A DNA stretch of 64,000 nt from Pseudomonas delhiensis (GTDB lineage Bacteria > Pseudomonadota > Gammaproteobacteria > Pseudomonadales > Pseudomonadaceae), in assembly GCF_900187975.1 (NCBI RefSeq), contig NZ_FZPC01000020.1, forward strand, positions 62,001 to 126,000, given 5' to 3'. Under the pieces are notes generated by a model. It saw only the letters and a program-made list of their open reading frames with translations, was not told the DNA's origin and made no database searches. A program made the position numbers and the translations under genes. How positions within the stretch are numbered: position 1 is the first letter of the stretch; every line of letters begins with the position of its first letter. Positions 1-7,535 of this stretch are shown one piece after another.

Positions 1-436
1 CAGTCAGCTGCTCGCGGTGTTCGAAGGGGCGGACGGCACCCACCGCGTGCAGGCGGCCGAGCAACTGGCCGAGTCGGTAAAGCTGGTCCAGGTTGCCCGG
101 CTCCGGCGCGCGGCCGCCGCGGCGGGGGAACAGGGCGAAGCGGAAGCCGGCGAACTCGAACAGGCTTTCGCCGTCGCGCACCAGCGGCGCCACCACTGGC
201 ACCTCGCATTCGGCCAGCTCGGCGGAGAAGGCGTGCTCCTCGCGGATGGCCGCGTCGCTCCAGCGCCCGGGGCGGTAGAACTTGGCCACCAGCGGCTGGT
301 CGTCCTCGATGCCCACCTGGTAGACGCGGTTCTCGTAGCTGTTGAGCGCCAGCACCCGCGCATCGCTGAGGTGGCCCAGGCTTTCCACCGCATCGAGGAC
401 CAGGTCGGGCGTGAGGGCGGAGAAGGGATGGGACAT
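1..436 (-). CDS. srkA: Stress response kinase A (YihE/SrkA family), 3' end missing
   Basis: The gene reads leftward from ATG at 436 and runs off the window after 145 codons with no stop. The visible N-terminal half fits the YihE/SrkA family, cytoplasmic Ser/Thr kinases with an aminoglycoside-phosphotransferase-like fold that act in stress survival. The start MSHPFSALTPDLVLDAVES, the glycine-poor nucleotide loop LNSYENRVYQVG and the ATP-binding lysine (about K52, in VAKFYRPGRW) are all present. The HxDxxxxN catalytic loop lies beyond the window edge. Its position beside a modE-like gene matches PA0486 of P. aeruginosa as I recall it. Family assignment is firm; completeness cannot be judged. 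Confidence 0.88.
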   Translation of the reverse strand, partial: MSHPFSALTPDLVLDAVESLGHLSDARVLALNSYENRVYQVGIEDDQPLVAKFYRPGRWSDAAIREEHAFSAELAECEVPVVAPLVRDGESLFEFAGFRFALFPRRGGRAPEPGNLDQLYRLGQLLGRLHAVGAVRPFEHREQLT

Positions 437-546
437 GGCGGCGATCCAGGGCTGTGAACAGGCCCCTAGTCTACGCACACCGCCGCGGGATTGCTGGCCC
501 CTGCGCCATCGTGCCGGGGGACTCTTCGGATCCATGGGGCCGTGGC

Positions 547-579
547 GATGGGGATCGCTTCGCTCAACGCCATCCTGCG
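547..579. repeat. Interspersed repeat, GATGGGxATCGC type
   Basis: A 33-base unit beginning GATGGGGATCGC and ending CCATCCTGCG. Related copies lie at 22761-22790 and, inverted, at 31957-31990. The two ends are roughly complementary (GATGG / CCATC), so each copy can fold. It lies in a gene-free stretch (437-667) that otherwise holds only a REP copy. Confidence 0.6.
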
Positions 580-608
580 TTGGGGGGCTCCGGCGGGCCC
601 GGCTTCTC

Positions 609-664
609 GTAGGAGCGAGCTTGCTCGCGAACGGGCCCCGCAACGGAGCCAGCTCGCTCCTGCA
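609..664. repeat. REP-like palindrome (GTAGGAGCGAGC family)
   Basis: GTAGGAGCGAGCTTGCTCGC and a diverged inverted arm GAGCCAGCTCGCTCCTGC enclose a short GC-rich spacer. The element ends four bases before the stop codon of the small ModA-like gene, which is read toward it. Pseudomonas genomes carry many such extragenic palindromes. Confidence 0.8.
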
Positions 665-667
665 GCA

Positions 668-1114
668 TCAGTCGCCGCAGGGGCTGAACTGGAAGCCGGC
701 CTTGGCCAGCGCCTCGGGATGCGCCTTCAGGTAGCTGAAGAAGCGTTCCGCCAGCTCGCGCCGCGGGCCTTCCACCAACACCAGGTAATACTGCGCCTGC
801 GGGGCGCAGGCATAGGGTCGCGGCGCTTCGCCGCGGCCCTGGGCATGCAGCGCCTGCACGCCGTGGGCGCCGTTGTCGGCGAAGAACAGGTCGAAGGGCA
901 TGCCCTGGCCGATGTCGCGGGCCAGCTCGGCGCTGTCGCCCTCGATCAGCAGGACCTTGTTGCCGGTCTGCAACTGGTACTGGTCGGCCAGCGCCTCCAG
1001 GGCCGCCATCGGCTGGTGGCCGCTGGCCACGCGCAGGACGTCGGGGGTGGCCTGGCCGAGCGACGGCAGCAGGGCGCTGCACACCAGCAGCAGGGGGATC
1101 AGGACGCGGCGCAT
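668..1114 (-). CDS. Small periplasmic ModA-like substrate-binding protein
   Basis: This 148-residue protein has a clear signal peptide (about 1-22, ending LGQA). Its first third resembles the N-terminal lobe of molybdate-binding ModA: LRVASG, an 'LADQY..QTGNKV' helix-strand, and GMPFDLFFADN where ModA has 'GAPADLF'. The last third, from about residue 105 (QYYLVLVEG, then FFSYLKAHPEALAKAGF), resembles the C-terminal helix region of ModA. Typical ModA is about 230-250 residues, so most of the second lobe is missing while the reading frame is intact. It follows the modE-like gene on the same strand after 79 bases, so co-expression is likely. A metal-oxyanion role is inferred only from resemblance and position. 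Confidence 0.6.
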   Translation of the reverse strand: MRRVLIPLLLVCSALLPSLGQATPDVLRVASGHQPMAALEALADQYQLQTGNKVLLIEGDSAELARDIGQGMPFDLFFADNGAHGVQALHAQGRGEAPRPYACAPQAQYYLVLVEGPRRELAERFFSYLKAHPEALAKAGFQFSPCGD

Positions 1115-1193
1115 GGGCGGGGGCTCCGGGCAGTGGGGTGGCCTATTGGAACCCCACCGCCGGCGCCGGCCGTTGACTCAAGGCAGGCTTCGC

Positions 1194-1961
1194 TCAGACC
1201 GGCGTGCCGAGGATCACCTGCGCCGGGGAGAACTGCGTGCGCACCCGGCTGCCGGGGGCCAGGCGGAGGATGTCGATGCGCTCCTTGTCCACCAGGGCGC
1301 AGAGCATCTGCCCGCCGGGCAGCTGGATGCGCACCTCGCTGGGGCCGTCGCCGGCCTCGCGGATGTCCTCGACCCGCCCCTCCAGGGCGTTGAGCCCGGC
1401 CGGGCACTCGATCTGCGGCAGGTCGACGTAGAGCCAGCCGGCCTTCATCAGCGCGATCACCGGCAGGCCTTCGCACAGCTCCAGCTTCTCGGTGCTCTCG
1501 CGGGTGATGCGCGCGTGGATGCGCGCGCCGCCGGGCAGGTCGATGCCGACCAGGTCGTTCAGCCCCGCCGGCTCGATGCTGCAGACGCGCCCGTGCAACT
1601 GGTTGCGCGCGCTGGTGCGCAGCATCAGGCGGCCGATCAGCTCCAGGTCCTCGCCGTCTTCCTCGATGGTTTCGAGCATGCGCTCGCGCAGCTCCTCCAG
1701 GCGCTGGTACAGCGCCAGCAGGCGCTCGCCGGCCGGCGTCAGGCGCGCGCCGCCGCCGCCCTTGCCGCCGACGCTGCGTTCCACCAGCGGGCGTTCGGCC
1801 AGGTTGTTCAGCTCGTCCACCGCATCCCAGGCGGTCTTGTAGCTCATGCCGGCGGCCTTGGCGGCCTGGGTGATGGAGCCCAGCGCGGCGATCTGCGCGA
1901 GCAGGGCGATGCGTTGCGGGCGGCGGGTGACGTGCTGGGTGAGGAGGCTGAGGCTGGTCAT
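1194..1961 (-). CDS. modE: ModE-type molybdate-responsive regulator
   Basis: 255 residues, close to E. coli ModE (262). Residues about 10-85 form a LysR-like winged helix (AAKAAGMSYKTAWDAVDELN and then RLTPAGERLL). The family signature SARNQ follows at about 117, with two Mop/TOBE ligand-binding repeats (about 118-180 and 190-253). ModE dimers bind molybdate or tungstate and repress or activate molybdenum transport and molybdoenzyme genes. The ATG at 1961 is chosen because homology begins there; an upstream in-frame ATG would add 49 low-complexity residues. No modBC genes are next to it, only the small ModA-like gene downstream, so what it controls here is not visible. Confidence 0.85.
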   Translation of the reverse strand: MTSLSLLTQHVTRRPQRIALLAQIAALGSITQAAKAAGMSYKTAWDAVDELNNLAERPLVERSVGGKGGGGARLTPAGERLLALYQRLEELRERMLETIEEDGEDLELIGRLMLRTSARNQLHGRVCSIEPAGLNDLVGIDLPGGARIHARITRESTEKLELCEGLPVIALMKAGWLYVDLPQIECPAGLNALEGRVEDIREAGDGPSEVRIQLPGGQMLCALVDKERIDILRLAPGSRVRTQFSPAQVILGTPV

Positions 1962-2049
1962 CGTTTTCGTTGTCGGGTTCGCGATAGGGCGAGGCTGGTA
2001 GCTGCGCGGGCAAAAGGCAAGTGGAATCCGTCGGCTGCCTACGGCGGGG

Positions 2050-2766
2050 TCAGCCCGGCTTCGGCGTGCGGGCCAGGCAATAGACGTCCACCCGCGCGGC
2101 GCCGGCACGCCGCAGCAGCTGCGCCAGGGCCGCGGCGGTGGCGCCGGTGGTCAGCACGTCGTCCACCAGCGCCAGGTGCAGGCCGCGCAGGGCCGCGCCG
2201 TCGTCCAGGGCGAAGGCCTGGCGCAGGTTGCGCCGCCGCTCGGCCTTGTCCAGGCCCTGCTGCGCCGGGGTGTCGCGCACCCGGCGCAGCGGCTGGCGCC
2301 AGGGCAGGCCGAGTTCCGCGGCCAGGTTGCGGGCCAGCAGCTCGGCCTGGTTGAAGCCGCGCCGGCGCTGCCGGCGCGGGGCCAGGGGCACCGGCAGGAG
2401 CAGGTCGGGCAGGGGCAGGCCCTCGGCGAAGGCATGCCGCAGGTGGCGCCCCAGCAACTGGCCCAGCAGCCGCCCCAGGGGCCGGTCGGCCTGGTGCTTG
2501 AAGCGGGTGATGGCGCCGTCCACCGGGAAGGCGTAGCGCCAGGGCGCCAGGACCTGGTCGAAGGGCGGCGGCCGGCGCAGGCATTCGCCGCAGGTCAGGC
2601 CGTGTTCCGGCAGCGGCAGGGCGCAGGTGCCGCAGTGGCCGCCCAGCCAGGGCAGGTCGGCGTCGCAGCCGGCGCACAGCGGCAGGCCGGTATCGGCAGG
2701 GCCGCCGCAGAACAGGCAGTCCAGGGGCGGCGCGAGCAGGGCGCGCAGGCGGGCGAGCGTGAGCAG
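2050..2766 (-). CDS. comF: ComF family phosphoribosyltransferase-like protein, probable CTG start
   Basis: 238 residues if initiated at the CTG at 2766-2764. The N-terminal zinc-ribbon part has four C-x2-C pairs (CLFC, CAGC, CGTC, CGEC, about residues 18-75). The PRTase part contains LLLPVPLAPRRQRRRGFNQA and the phosphoribosyl-binding loop LALVDDVLTTGAT. Family members help incoming DNA processing in competent bacteria, but the role in Pseudomonas is unclear. After the in-frame stop just upstream, no ATG, GTG or TTG occurs in this frame until GTG at 2523, which would remove the whole zinc domain. A strong ribosome site (GGAGGA) sits 8 bases before the CTG, so that start is preferred. It lies 34 bases after the upstream small membrane protein gene. 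Confidence 0.75.
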   Translation of the reverse strand: MLTLARLRALLAPPLDCLFCGGPADTGLPLCAGCDADLPWLGGHCGTCALPLPEHGLTCGECLRRPPPFDQVLAPWRYAFPVDGAITRFKHQADRPLGRLLGQLLGRHLRHAFAEGLPLPDLLLPVPLAPRRQRRRGFNQAELLARNLAAELGLPWRQPLRRVRDTPAQQGLDKAERRRNLRQAFALDDGAALRGLHLALVDDVLTTGATAAALAQLLRRAGAARVDVYCLARTPKPG

Positions 2767-2800
2767 GGTGGCGTCCTCCGGGTGATGCCCCGGCGGACGC

Positions 2801-3094
2801 TCAGTGGATCAGCCAGCTCATCACGATGAGGCCGAGCACGGTGAGCAGGATGCCGCCGAAGAACGAGCGCCGGACGAAGGCGCGGATGCCACTGTAGAGC
2901 AGCAACAGGCCGAGGAAGAGTAGGACGAAGCTGAAGATCGACACGTCCATTCCGATGGCCCGGGCCAGGCCGTGGAGGAACTGGTCCATGGCCGCCCAGA
3001 TGGCGCCCAGCAGGCCGGAGAGGAGGTCGACGACGAAGCGGATCGCCTTGCCGAGGGTCTGGCCGAGCCAGTCGAAAGTGCCTTCTGTTTCCAT
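2801..3094 (-). CDS. Small membrane protein, unknown function
   Basis: 97 residues, not recognised beyond resemblance in position to PA0490. Residues about 15-40 are amphipathic (GKAIRFVVDLLSGLLGAIWA). Two hydrophobic segments follow, about 50-67 (VSIFSFVLLFLGLLLLYSG) and 76-96 (FFGGILLTVLGLIVMSWL), separated by a short basic loop FVRRS. This predicts an inner-membrane protein with two close spans. The ATG at 3094 gives the first good start. It is transcribed toward the comF-like gene and may share its transcript. Confidence 0.6.
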   Translation of the reverse strand: METEGTFDWLGQTLGKAIRFVVDLLSGLLGAIWAAMDQFLHGLARAIGMDVSIFSFVLLFLGLLLLYSGIRAFVRRSFFGGILLTVLGLIVMSWLIH

Positions 3095-3150
3095 GTCCGT
3101 AGCGGTTCCCGATGGTTCCGTTCATTGGAGTGGCGCAGGGGCCGCCGGGT

Positions 3151-4068
3151 TCAGCGCCGTGTGCTGCTCAGTTGCGGCGCCAGGAAGGACTGCCGGAAGT
3201 ATTCGCGGAACGCCTTCATCGCCGGGGTGAACGCGCGGTCGCGGTGCCAGGCCAGGCCGACGCTCATCGAGGGAACCGCGTCGACCAGCGTGAGCGTCTC
3301 GATGCGTTTGCCCTCCAGTGACCAGGGACGGTAGACGAGGTCGGAGAGGATGGCCACGCCGGAGCCGTTGGCGACCATGCTGCGCACCGCCTCCACCGAG
3401 CTTGTGCGCAGGATCACCCGCGGCTGCTGGCCGCTGTGCTGCCAGTAGCGCATGGAGGATTCGCCCGCCTCGTCGACGGTCAGCATGATGTAGGGCTCGC
3501 CGGCCACGTCGGCCAGGCCCACGGCCGTGCGTTCGGCCAGCGGGTGGCGTATCGGCAGCCAGAGGCGGCGGGTGGAGCTGAACAGCGTCTCCGCGGTGAT
3601 CTGCGGCTCGGTGAGGTTGCCGGTGAGCACCACGGCCATGTCGTAGCGCCCGTCCAGCAGGCCGCGCTCGATGTCCACCCGTTCCTGCTCGTGCAGGTGC
3701 AGCTTCAGGTCCGGGTACCACTGCGCCAGGCGCTGCAGGTGGTGCGGCAGGAAGTAGCCCATCACGGTGTAGCTGGCCGCCACGTTCAGGCTGCCGCTGA
3801 GGTGGGTGTCCGGCAGCGGGCTGTTCAGCGCGTCCTCGACGCTGCGCAGGATGGAATAGGCGTGGTTGAGGAAGTGCCGGCCGTTGTCGGTGAGGGTCAT
3901 GCCCTGGGCCGTGCGGGTGAACAGAGCGGCGCCCAGCAGGCCCTCCAGTTCCTGGATGGCGCTGGTCACGGCCGATTGCGAGATGTGCAGGTTCAGCGCC
4001 GCCTGGGAGATCTGCCCGACCTCGGCGGTGGCCACGAAGTAGCGTACCTGGCGCAGGGTGAAAGCCAT
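3151..4068 (-). CDS. LysR-type regulator, divergent from the pxpA-biotin carboxylase operon
   Basis: 305 residues. Residues 1-60 form the winged helix-turn-helix (LRQVRYFVATAEVGQISQAA, SQSAVTSAIQELEGLLG); the rest is the periplasmic-binding-like effector domain. LysR proteins usually control the operon transcribed away from them, so the five genes starting at 4201 are the expected target, with an effector that could be a lactam or amide. The intergenic space is 132 bases. The position matches PA0491. Confidence 0.85.
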   Translation of the reverse strand: MAFTLRQVRYFVATAEVGQISQAALNLHISQSAVTSAIQELEGLLGAALFTRTAQGMTLTDNGRHFLNHAYSILRSVEDALNSPLPDTHLSGSLNVAASYTVMGYFLPHHLQRLAQWYPDLKLHLHEQERVDIERGLLDGRYDMAVVLTGNLTEPQITAETLFSSTRRLWLPIRHPLAERTAVGLADVAGEPYIMLTVDEAGESSMRYWQHSGQQPRVILRTSSVEAVRSMVANGSGVAILSDLVYRPWSLEGKRIETLTLVDAVPSMSVGLAWHRDRAFTPAMKAFREYFRQSFLAPQLSSTRR

Positions 4069-4200
4069 GGGGCGGTGCTCCGGTAGGTATCTGTTTTTCA
4101 GAATCTACTGTATCGGATAATAAATCTACCCAATGCCACCCCTGCGACTTAAGGTCACCCCAACGACCTTCACAACAACGCATACAGGGGCCGGGCGGCG
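4069..4200. promoter_or_regulatory. Divergent control region between LysR gene and pxpA operon
   Basis: This 132-base gap is clearly more AT-rich than its flanks around 4087-4135 (TATCGGATAATAAATC). It must hold both start-proximal promoters. I see no perfect long palindrome; LysR boxes of the T-N11-A kind are possible but I cannot fix one by eye. Confidence 0.4.
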
Positions 4201-4959
4201 ATGCAGACAGTCGATCTCAATTCCGACATGGGCGAGGGCTTCGGCCCCTGGACCATCGGCGATGGCGTGGACGCGGCGATCATGCCGCTGATCAGCAGCG
4301 CCAACATCGCCACGGGTTTCCACGCCGGCGACCCGAGCATCATGCGCCGCACCGTCGAGCTGGCCCTGGAACACGGCGTGGGCATAGGCGCGCACCCCGG
4401 CTTCCGCGACCTGGTCGGGTTCGGCCGGCGGCACATCAACGCGCCGGCCGCCGAGCTGGTCAACGACATGCTCTACCAGCTCGGCGCGCTGCGCGAATTC
4501 GCTCGCCTGCAGGGGGCGAGCCTGCAGCACATCAAGCCCCATGGCGCGCTCTACATGCACCTGGCCCGCGACGAGGAGGTGGCCCGCGAGTTCGTCGCCA
4601 CCCTGCAGCGCCTCGACCCGCAGCTGGCGCTGTTCTGCATGGACGGCTCGGCCACCTGGCGCGCCGCGCAGGAACTGGGCCAGCCGGTGGTGCGCGAGTT
4701 CTACGCCGACCGCGACTACGACCGCAGCGGCTCCATCGTCTTCATCCGCCGGGTGCGCGCACTTGATCCCCAGGAGGTGGCCGCCAGGGTGCTGCGCGCC
4801 TGCCAGGAGGGCCGGGTGCGCACGGTGGAGGGCGAGGACATCGCCATCGCCTTCGACTCCATCTGCATCCACAGCGACACCCCCGGCGCCCTGGCGCTGG
4901 TCGAGGCGACACGCGCCGCCCTGCTGGGCGCCGGCATCCGCATCGAGGCGCCGCGCTGA
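4201..4959 (+). CDS. pxpA: LamB/YcsF family protein, 5-oxoprolinase subunit A type
   Basis: 252 residues, normal family length. Conserved blocks are all present: [13 protein letters not shown] at the N-terminus, [46 protein letters not shown] and [10 protein letters not shown] near the C-terminus. PxpA works with PxpB and PxpC in ATP-dependent opening of 5-oxoproline to glutamate. It heads an operon where BCCP, biotin carboxylase, PxpB-like and PxpC-like genes follow. A GC-rich hairpin and 72 bases separate it from the BCCP gene, so it may be expressed at a different level. Confidence 0.88.
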   Translation: MQTVDLNSDMGEGFGPWTIGDGVDAAIMPLISSANIATGFHAGDPSIMRRTVELALEHGVGIGAHPGFRDLVGFGRRHINAPAAELVNDMLYQLGALREFARLQGASLQHIKPHGALYMHLARDEEVAREFVATLQRLDPQLALFCMDGSATWRAAQELGQPVVREFYADRDYDRSGSIVFIRRVRALDPQEVAARVLRACQEGRVRTVEGEDIAIAFDSICIHSDTPGALALVEATRAALLGAGIRIEAPR

Positions 4960-4964
4960 ACGCC

Positions 4965-4984
4965 GCCCCGCCTGGCGGGGCCTT
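4965..4984 (+). terminator. GC hairpin after pxpA, possible attenuator
   Basis: GCCCCGCC and GGCGGGGC are nearly adjacent and followed by CTTCC. There is no real T-run, so it is more likely an mRNA-stabilising or partial termination hairpin within the operon. Confidence 0.4.
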
Positions 4985-5031
4985 CCATCACTGCATCTGC
5001 CATCCATACATTCGAACAATGAGGAACAGTC

Positions 5032-5280
5032 ATGGCCGAACATACCGTGCAGTCGCCCTTGCCGGGCACCTTCTACCGCAAGCCGAGCCCGGATGCGCCC
5101 AACTACGCCGAAGCCGGCCAGCGCGTCGAGCCGGGCAGCGTGATTGGCCTGGTGGAAGTGATGAAGCAGTTCTCCGAGGTGCAGGCCGAATGTGCCGGCA
5201 CCCTGCGCGCCTTCCTGGTGGAGGATGGCGAGCCGATCGAGCCGGGCCAGGCCCTGGCGACCATCGACGGCGACGCGTGA
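5032..5280 (+). CDS. Free-standing biotin carboxyl carrier protein
   Basis: 82 residues, a bare biotinyl domain without the long N-terminal extension of AccB (about 150 residues). The biotin attachment motif is EVMKQF, with the lysine in the expected hairpin between two beta-barrel halves, flanked by GSVIGLVE and EVQAECAGTLRAFLVEDGE. It carries carboxybiotin between the carboxylase encoded next and a carboxyltransferase. The only candidate carboxyltransferase nearby is the PxpB/PxpC-like pair. Start ATG at 5032 follows GAGGAACAGTC. Confidence 0.87.
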   Translation: MAEHTVQSPLPGTFYRKPSPDAPNYAEAGQRVEPGSVIGLVEVMKQFSEVQAECAGTLRAFLVEDGEPIEPGQALATIDGDA

Positions 5281-5290
5281 GGGCCCGGCC

Positions 5291-6655
5291 ATGCTGAAGA
5301 AACTGCTGGTGGCCAACCGCGGCGAGATCGCCGTGCGCATCATCCGCGCGGCGCGGGCCCTGGGCATCCCCACGGTCGCGGCGTGCAGCGAGGCGGACGC
5401 CGACTCGCTGGCCGCGCGCCAGGCCGACGAGGTGCGCATCATCGGCCCGGCCCGCGCCGAGCGCAGCTACCTGAACGCCGAGGCGCTGTTGCAGGCCGCG
5501 CGCGACAGCGGGGCGGACTCGGTCCACTCCGGCTACGGCTTCCTGTCCGAGAACGCCGACTTCGCCGAGGCGGTGACCGCCGCCGGGCTGGTCTTCGTCG
5601 GCCCCGACGCGCGGACCATCCGCCGCATGGGCGACAAGGCCGAGGCGCGGCGCACGGCCATGGCCGCCGGGGTGCCGGTGGTGCCGGGCTCGCCGGGCGA
5701 ACTGGAGGACGTCGAGGCCGCGCTGCGCTGTGCCGAAACGGTCGGCTACCCGCTGCTGGTCAAGGCTTCGGCCGGTGGCGGCGGGCGCGGCATCCGCATC
5801 GCCCACGACGCCGGGGAGCTGCGCCGCGAATTCCCCATCGCCCAGCGCGAGGCCCAGGCGGCCTTCGGTTCCGGCGCCGTGTACCTGGAGCGCTTCATCC
5901 GCCAGGCGCGGCACATCGAGGTGCAGATCCTCGGCGACGGCCAGCGCGCGGTGCACCTGTTCGAGCGCGAGTGCTCGCTGCAGCGGCGCCGGCAGAAGGT
6001 CTTCGAGGAGGCGCCCTCGGCGGCATTGAGCGAGGCCCAGCGCGAGGCGCTCTGCGCCAGCGCCGTGCGCCTGGCGCAGAGCCTCGGCTACCGCGGCGCC
6101 GGCACCCTGGAATACCTGTTCGATTCCCACAGCGGCGAGTTCTTCTTCATCGAGATGAACACCCGCATCCAGGTCGAGCACCCGGTCAGCGAGATGGTCA
6201 CCGGCATCGACCTGGTCCAGGCCATGCTGCGCATCGCCGGCGGCGAGCCGCTGGCGCTGCGCCAGGAAGACATCCGCCTGAACGGCGCGGCGCTGGAAAT
6301 GCGCATCAACGCCGAGGACCCGGCGCGCAACTTCTTCCCCTGCCCGGGCACGGTCGAGGGCCTCGGCTGGCCCCAGGGCGACGGCGTGCGGGTGGACAGC
6401 CACCTGTATCCCGGGTACCGCGTACCGCCTTACTACGACTCGCTGCTGGCGAAGATCATCGTCCACGGCAAGGACCGCGAGGAAGCCTTCGCCCGTGCGC
6501 AAAAGGCCCTGGACGAGACCGAGCTGAGCGGCATGGCCACCACCCTGTCGCTGCACTGCTGGCTGCTGGCGGAGCCGCGCGTGCGCGCCGCGCAGTTCGA
6601 CACCGGCACCCTGGAAACCTGGCTGGCCGAGCGCGCCGCCGCCCTGGAGGTGTGA
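5291..6655 (+). CDS. Biotin carboxylase (AccC-like) of the pxp operon
   Basis: 454 residues, the AccC length. The ATP-grasp glycine loop is KASAGGGGRGIRI; the metal and catalytic segments are LERFIRQARHIEVQI, ERECSLQRRRQKVFEEAPS and EMNTRIQVEHPVSEM (catalytic Arg in NTRIQ). It uses ATP and bicarbonate to carboxylate biotin on the preceding BCCP. It is likely a second, pathway-specific copy, not the fatty-acid AccC; a dedicated AccB-AccC pair is not expected at this locus. The ATG at 5291 follows the BCCP stop after 10 bases, and its own stop lies one base before the next gene, implying translational coupling. Confidence 0.88.
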   Translation: MLKKLLVANRGEIAVRIIRAARALGIPTVAACSEADADSLAARQADEVRIIGPARAERSYLNAEALLQAARDSGADSVHSGYGFLSENADFAEAVTAAGLVFVGPDARTIRRMGDKAEARRTAMAAGVPVVPGSPGELEDVEAALRCAETVGYPLLVKASAGGGGRGIRIAHDAGELRREFPIAQREAQAAFGSGAVYLERFIRQARHIEVQILGDGQRAVHLFERECSLQRRRQKVFEEAPSAALSEAQREALCASAVRLAQSLGYRGAGTLEYLFDSHSGEFFFIEMNTRIQVEHPVSEMVTGIDLVQAMLRIAGGEPLALRQEDIRLNGAALEMRINAEDPARNFFPCPGTVEGLGWPQGDGVRVDSHLYPGYRVPPYYDSLLAKIIVHGKDREEAFARAQKALDETELSGMATTLSLHCWLLAEPRVRAAQFDTGTLETWLAERAAALEV

Positions 6656-6656
6656 C

Positions 6657-7535
6657 ATGCACGAGCAGATCCGCTACAGCTTCGGCGGCGACGAGCACCT
6701 GTTCGCCGAGGTCGCCGAATCCATGTCGCTGGAGGCCTTCTTCCGCGGCATGGCCATCACCCGGGCGATCGAGCGCCAGGCCATCCCCGGCGTGCTCGAC
6801 GTGTGCCTGGCCAATGCCTCCTTCCAAGTCCGCTTCGACCCCGACCAGGTGGCCCCGCAGGCGCTGCTGGAGCAGGTGCGCGAGCTGGAGGCCCATGCCA
6901 CCACCGAGCGCAGCATCCGCACGCGGATCATCGAGATCCCGGTGCTGTACAACGACCCCTGGACCCACGAGACGCTGATGCGCTTCCGCGACCGCCACCA
7001 GGACCCGGCCTCCACCGACCTGGAATACGCGGCGCGGATCAACGGCTACCAGGACGCCCAGGCGTTCATCGAGGCGCACAGCGGCACGCCCTGGTTCGTC
7101 TCCATGGTCGGCTTCGTCGCCGGCCTGCCGTTCATGTACCAGATGGTCGAGCGCGAGCGGCAGCTGCAGGTGCCCAAGTACCTGCGCCCGCGCACCGACA
7201 CGCCGAGGCTGACCCTCGGCCACGGCGGCTGCTTCGGCTGCATATACTCGGTGCGCGGCGCCGGCGGCTACCAGATGTTCGGCGTCACCCCGGCGCCGAT
7301 CTACGACCCGCAGCAACGCCTGGGCTACCTGCGCGATTCCATGGTGTTCTTCCGCGCCGGCGACATCGTCCAGTTCCGGCCCATCGACCGCGCCGAGTAC
7401 GACCGCGCGGTCGCCGAGGTGGAGGCGGGCAGCTTCGCGCTGCGCATCCGCCCGGTCGAGTTCGACCTCGACGCTTTCCTGGCCGACCCGCAAGGCTGCA
7501 AGCAACGACTGCAGGAGGTGCTCCATGTCGCTTAA
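6657..7535 (+). CDS. PxpB/KipI-like carboxyltransferase subdomain C-D protein, divergent
   Basis: 292 residues, longer than usual KipI/PxpB (about 220-240). The domain of unknown ligand at the N-terminus and the core fold are recognisable: IEIPVLYNDPW, SMVGFVAGLPFMY, PRTDTPRLTLG and GGYQMFGVTPAPIYDP. In typical PxpB the loop before GGW reads GSVGIAGxQTG; here it reads LGHGGCFGCIYS, with two cysteines and no QT. In urea carboxylase the same fold (Pfam CT_C_D) forms half of the carboxyltransferase. The gene starts one base after the carboxylase stop and overlaps the next gene by 11 bases. Membership is clear; substrate is uncertain. Confidence 0.8.
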   Translation: MHEQIRYSFGGDEHLFAEVAESMSLEAFFRGMAITRAIERQAIPGVLDVCLANASFQVRFDPDQVAPQALLEQVRELEAHATTERSIRTRIIEIPVLYNDPWTHETLMRFRDRHQDPASTDLEYAARINGYQDAQAFIEAHSGTPWFVSMVGFVAGLPFMYQMVERERQLQVPKYLRPRTDTPRLTLGHGGCFGCIYSVRGAGGYQMFGVTPAPIYDPQQRLGYLRDSMVFFRAGDIVQFRPIDRAEYDRAVAEVEAGSFALRIRPVEFDLDAFLADPQGCKQRLQEVLHVA

